Part shown: piece by piece, positions 61,430 through 64,000 of the stretch | How positions within the stretch are numbered: position 1 is the stretch's first letter | Layout: each line of letters begins with the position of its first letter | Assembly: GCA_019022495.1 (NCBI GenBank) | Contig: JAFEKR010000005.1 | Coordinates: 806,001 to 870,000 of the forward strand | DNA from: Epichloe hybrida | Lineage: Eukaryota > Ascomycota > Sordariomycetes > Hypocreales > Clavicipitaceae | Direction: 5' to 3' | Length of the DNA stretch: 64,000 nt | Translations under genes and position numbers: made by a program | The notes under the pieces: generated by a model | Databases searched by the model: none | What the model was told of the DNA's origin: nothing | The model's input: only the letters and a program-made list of their open reading frames with translations

Positions 61430-61575
61430 GGAGTAAAAGGTTGTCTTTTATTACTAGTACCCTATATAGAAAAAAAGATGTGTTTTTTATAGCGCTACAT
61501 ACCCCACCCTGTGTATTCTCCTTATAGCTCTCTAATAGTATTACTCTATAGCTAGTTATAGCTATAGGAGAGGAC
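61430..61575. other. AT-rich tract between convergent genes
   Basis: Composition falls sharply against both neighbours, with TTTTTTAT and A-runs and a partial dyad (ATAGCTAGTTATAGCTATAG). It may be shared 3' UTR/terminator sequence or a small degraded repeat; I find no LTR ends or TSD. Confidence 0.4.
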
Positions 61576-61643
61576 CGAAGAAACTAGGGCATGTACATTT
61601 GCAAAGTCATTCAGGGGGTAGAATGTGCCCGAAGGGCAAATAC

Positions 61644-62172
61644 TCATGAGCCAAGGCGGCATATGTTGCCGGGGCTGCCAGGCCTGTCTTCATCTGAACC
61701 CTCCCTCTTCTTCAGCAGACCTATTCTCACGTCAAGCTCACTGCGCAATTGCTTGTCCCCGGTAACGACGAGCGTCTTGTCTTCCAGGCCATGTGTAAAT
61801 AACGGATCCCCCACGAGAAATTTCTCTCGGTGACCTTCCGTTTCAGGGCACGGGCGACAAAGGGGCCCAGGGGACTCTGAAATGGTCGAATCGGGCCACA
61901 AGATTCTTCGAGCCTCTTCGTCCGTCATTGCTGGTTCTTCGACATGGACCGTGATTGCATCCAGAGGTTTGCTCGTCTCCACATGTGTTGATGTCGAGAC
62001 TGGGTGGTCCGCTGCATGTTGCCTCGGAGCAGTCGGCGACGCTGCATCGCCCGAAGAATGCGCCTCATCTTCTGGTAACCGGCATGGATCGGCATCCAGC
62101 CGGCAATTCGAGTGTTGTATGCTGCTGGACAGGGGTGTTTCAGGTCCACCAATGCCAGCCAAATCATCATCA

Positions 62173-62204
<32 letters not shown>

Positions 62205-63990
62205 GTCGTCGTCGTCATCGTCGGTTGCCAAGCTGATGACTGAATCACCATCGGCCAGCCCAGTGGGTTGGTCCCTGATTTCGGTAAAGTCCGTTGTCCG
62301 CATTTTTGGCTCCATGTTGCCGCCGCGATGGGGGCTACTACCAGCAGAGTCTCGCTGCATGCGGTCTTCCCGCTGAAGGAATTTGCGCATGAGTCGTACT
62401 TTATGTGTTTTGTATGTCTCAAAGAACCCCTTGTTTACTTGTGCGACCGCTTGCAGGTCACTCAGGTGATCAATCTCGGCCAAGATGTGAAGCCTGATAG
62501 AATCTGGAAATTCTGTTGCGGCGGTGTAATTATCGACTCCTCCCACCATGTGACTCAACCTCGTAGCTGGTATCGCCTGGGGCTCGTTGACTCGATGCTT
62601 GGATAGAGCCCATCCATGACTCTTGCCACTGATATCATGGAGGGTAAGACCAACCACGCTATTGTAGATGTCGGCAATGGCTGTTCGAAACGAAAGGCTC
62701 GGGTCACACACCCCGCCGCGGTGAACTGGAGAAGCCGGACTGGGCATCGTCCTTAGAGTTTCCAACACATGTGCCAGACTTCTTGATGGCGGATCGGAGT
62801 TTGACATGTGTGACATGACAGGGGGTTGCAATATCGGTTGCAAAAGTTTCATCTCGTTGAAAAAGAGCATCATCCAGCCAAGATTCGCAGCATCGCAACT
62901 ATGGCTACCCTTCGGGCATCGCGGAGAGCTTGTGAGTGCTCCGGCACATGTCGGAGGTGCGTTTATGATCTGCGCAGCAGCCGTCACATGGAGAGGTGGA
63001 TCATTCTCGTTTTCTGCGGCTGCGTTTCGAGCGGGCGGCCGGACATACTCCTGAACAGCGTTTATGCAGCAAGAGTAAATCTGGTCAAGCTTGGCGCAGC
63101 GCACGGCCCATATCTTGTCCTTGATCTTTTGCGGCCACGGTTTCCCTTGGAGATCCTTCTCGTCAACCGAGTTCAGGATGGCACTCTTGGACATGCGTGT
63201 GAAGAGCTGTCTCAATCCAAAGGCGTAGCTGATTACCAACAGTCCATCTGGCATGTCGTCAGCGCCACGATGCATCCACTGAGGCAACCATCTGTGTTCA
63301 ACGACGAGTTCCAACGGGGACGTGCTCTTGTAACGCAAAGAACATTCGGCAATGGCGACGAATTGTTCAAAGCTGACCTCTCTCGGCACTAGCTCGTTGT
63401 GCATATGTGCGGCGTGCATCAGGGTCTCGAGAGCCTGCAACCGGTTTGTCTCGTACTGGGGCATCCGATGGAGCTTTACTTCGGTTCCATCTTTACACAT
63501 GAATGGGGTTGGTGGAGGCGGCAGGTGCGGGTTGATGTCTTCTGCTTCGTGCAGATGTAAGCTGCTCGAGTGTCCAGAGAACATGCGGGCAAATATTGGC
63601 GACGTCTCGGCCAGCATGGATGACGAGACGCGAAAACGCAGGACTGGATCACTGTGTGATGTTTCGGTACCCAGATTGGCAAACTCGAGCACGGCATCAC
63701 CGCGAGGTGACATGATGAACTCTTGCACTTCCCTCGTTGGCAGAATCCCGGACTCACCCGACTGGAGCAATTGCCGAACCTCGGTCAGTTCCCTTCTGAC
63801 CTTTTCGTAATTTCTGAACCGTATGTCGTAACGGGGAAACTAGCAAGTAACGAAGGATATTAGAGCCTTTTCAGCAAGGTGCACACACACACGCACACAC
63901 ACACGCACACACACATGTTTCAGAGACGAGAAGAGGTCTTACGAATTGAGGATCAGCGGATAGGACTCGGGTAACACTAGCGTTCCGCAT
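61644..63990 (-). CDS. BTB/POZ-domain protein with F-box-like segment and poly-Asp run
   Basis: Exon 1 is 63990-63943 and exon 2 is 63839-61644, across a 103-bp intron (donor GTAAGA, acceptor TGCTAG, branch-like CTAAT). The product is 747 residues. Residues ~60-190 have the fungal BTB-like pattern: F-V-SSSMLAETSPIFARMFSG, then a cysteine-containing helical tail. Residues ~462-508 (SIRLHILAEIDHLSDLQAV followed by VNKGFFETY) resemble an F-box. About 21 consecutive Asp lie near residue 555, followed by a Ser/Pro-rich, low-complexity C-terminus. BTB and F-box domains commonly bind cullin ubiquitin ligases, so a substrate-adaptor role is possible but inferred. Exon 2 alone has no ATG near its start, which is why exon 1 was added. 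The frame is open to the window edge, so further upstream exons may exist. Confidence 0.75.
62164..62225 (-). repeat. coding GAT/GAC trinucleotide repeat
   Basis: About 21 codons of Asp in the BTB gene. On the plus strand it reads ATC/GTC repeats. Likely length-polymorphic. Confidence 0.9.
63880..63917. repeat. (CA)n microsatellite in the BTB gene intron
   Basis: CACACA runs interrupted by CG, entirely within the 103-bp intron. Confidence 0.9.
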
Positions 63991-64000
63991 TCGATGCACT

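Overview
This window looks like nuclear DNA of a filamentous ascomycete (Pezizomycotina, probably a Sordariomycete; genus not determinable). Two compartments are sharply separated. About 8.5-11.2 kb and 59.2-64.0 kb are GC-balanced host DNA with intact genes and short introns. The rest is extremely AT-rich repeat DNA in which CA and TG are largely replaced by TA, the signature of repeat-induced point mutation (RIP). Coding remnants there are riddled with stop codons.

Host genes: a secreted/vacuolar metallophosphoesterase (9127-11027, minus, one intron), an SLC35F1/F2-like membrane transporter (60008-61357, plus, one exon) and a BTB-domain protein with an F-box-like segment and a poly-aspartate run (61644-63990, minus, one intron, possibly extending past the window edge).

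Mobile DNA: I resolved ten LTR-type insertions by matching both LTRs, and for nine of them an exact 5-bp target-site duplication (TSD). Left of the genes, a Copia element (A1, 973-7781) sits in older AT-rich repeats. Upstream of the metallophosphoesterase lies Copia D (11215-16643). After 61 bp of host DNA comes Copia E (16705-59211), a net 5.5-kb element inflated to 42.5 kb by nested insertions: Copia B (18078-31607) with an inverted same-family copy B' (20803-27567) inside it; a non-autonomous LTR element with a 144-bp satellite (32241-35898); a 352-bp TRIM with tRNA-like pol III boxes (36385-36736); Copia C (38274-44546); and Copia F (45914-59095) in E's right LTR, itself interrupted by Copia A2 (50292-57094).

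Removing D and E with their TSDs puts the start codons of the metallophosphoesterase and the transporter about 1.03 kb apart and divergent. The roughly 48 kb of transposon DNA therefore entered one intergenic (promoter) interval. At every resolved autonomous insertion, the outermost 50-150 bp at both junctions kept G and C bases that RIP removed from the equivalent position of the partner LTR.
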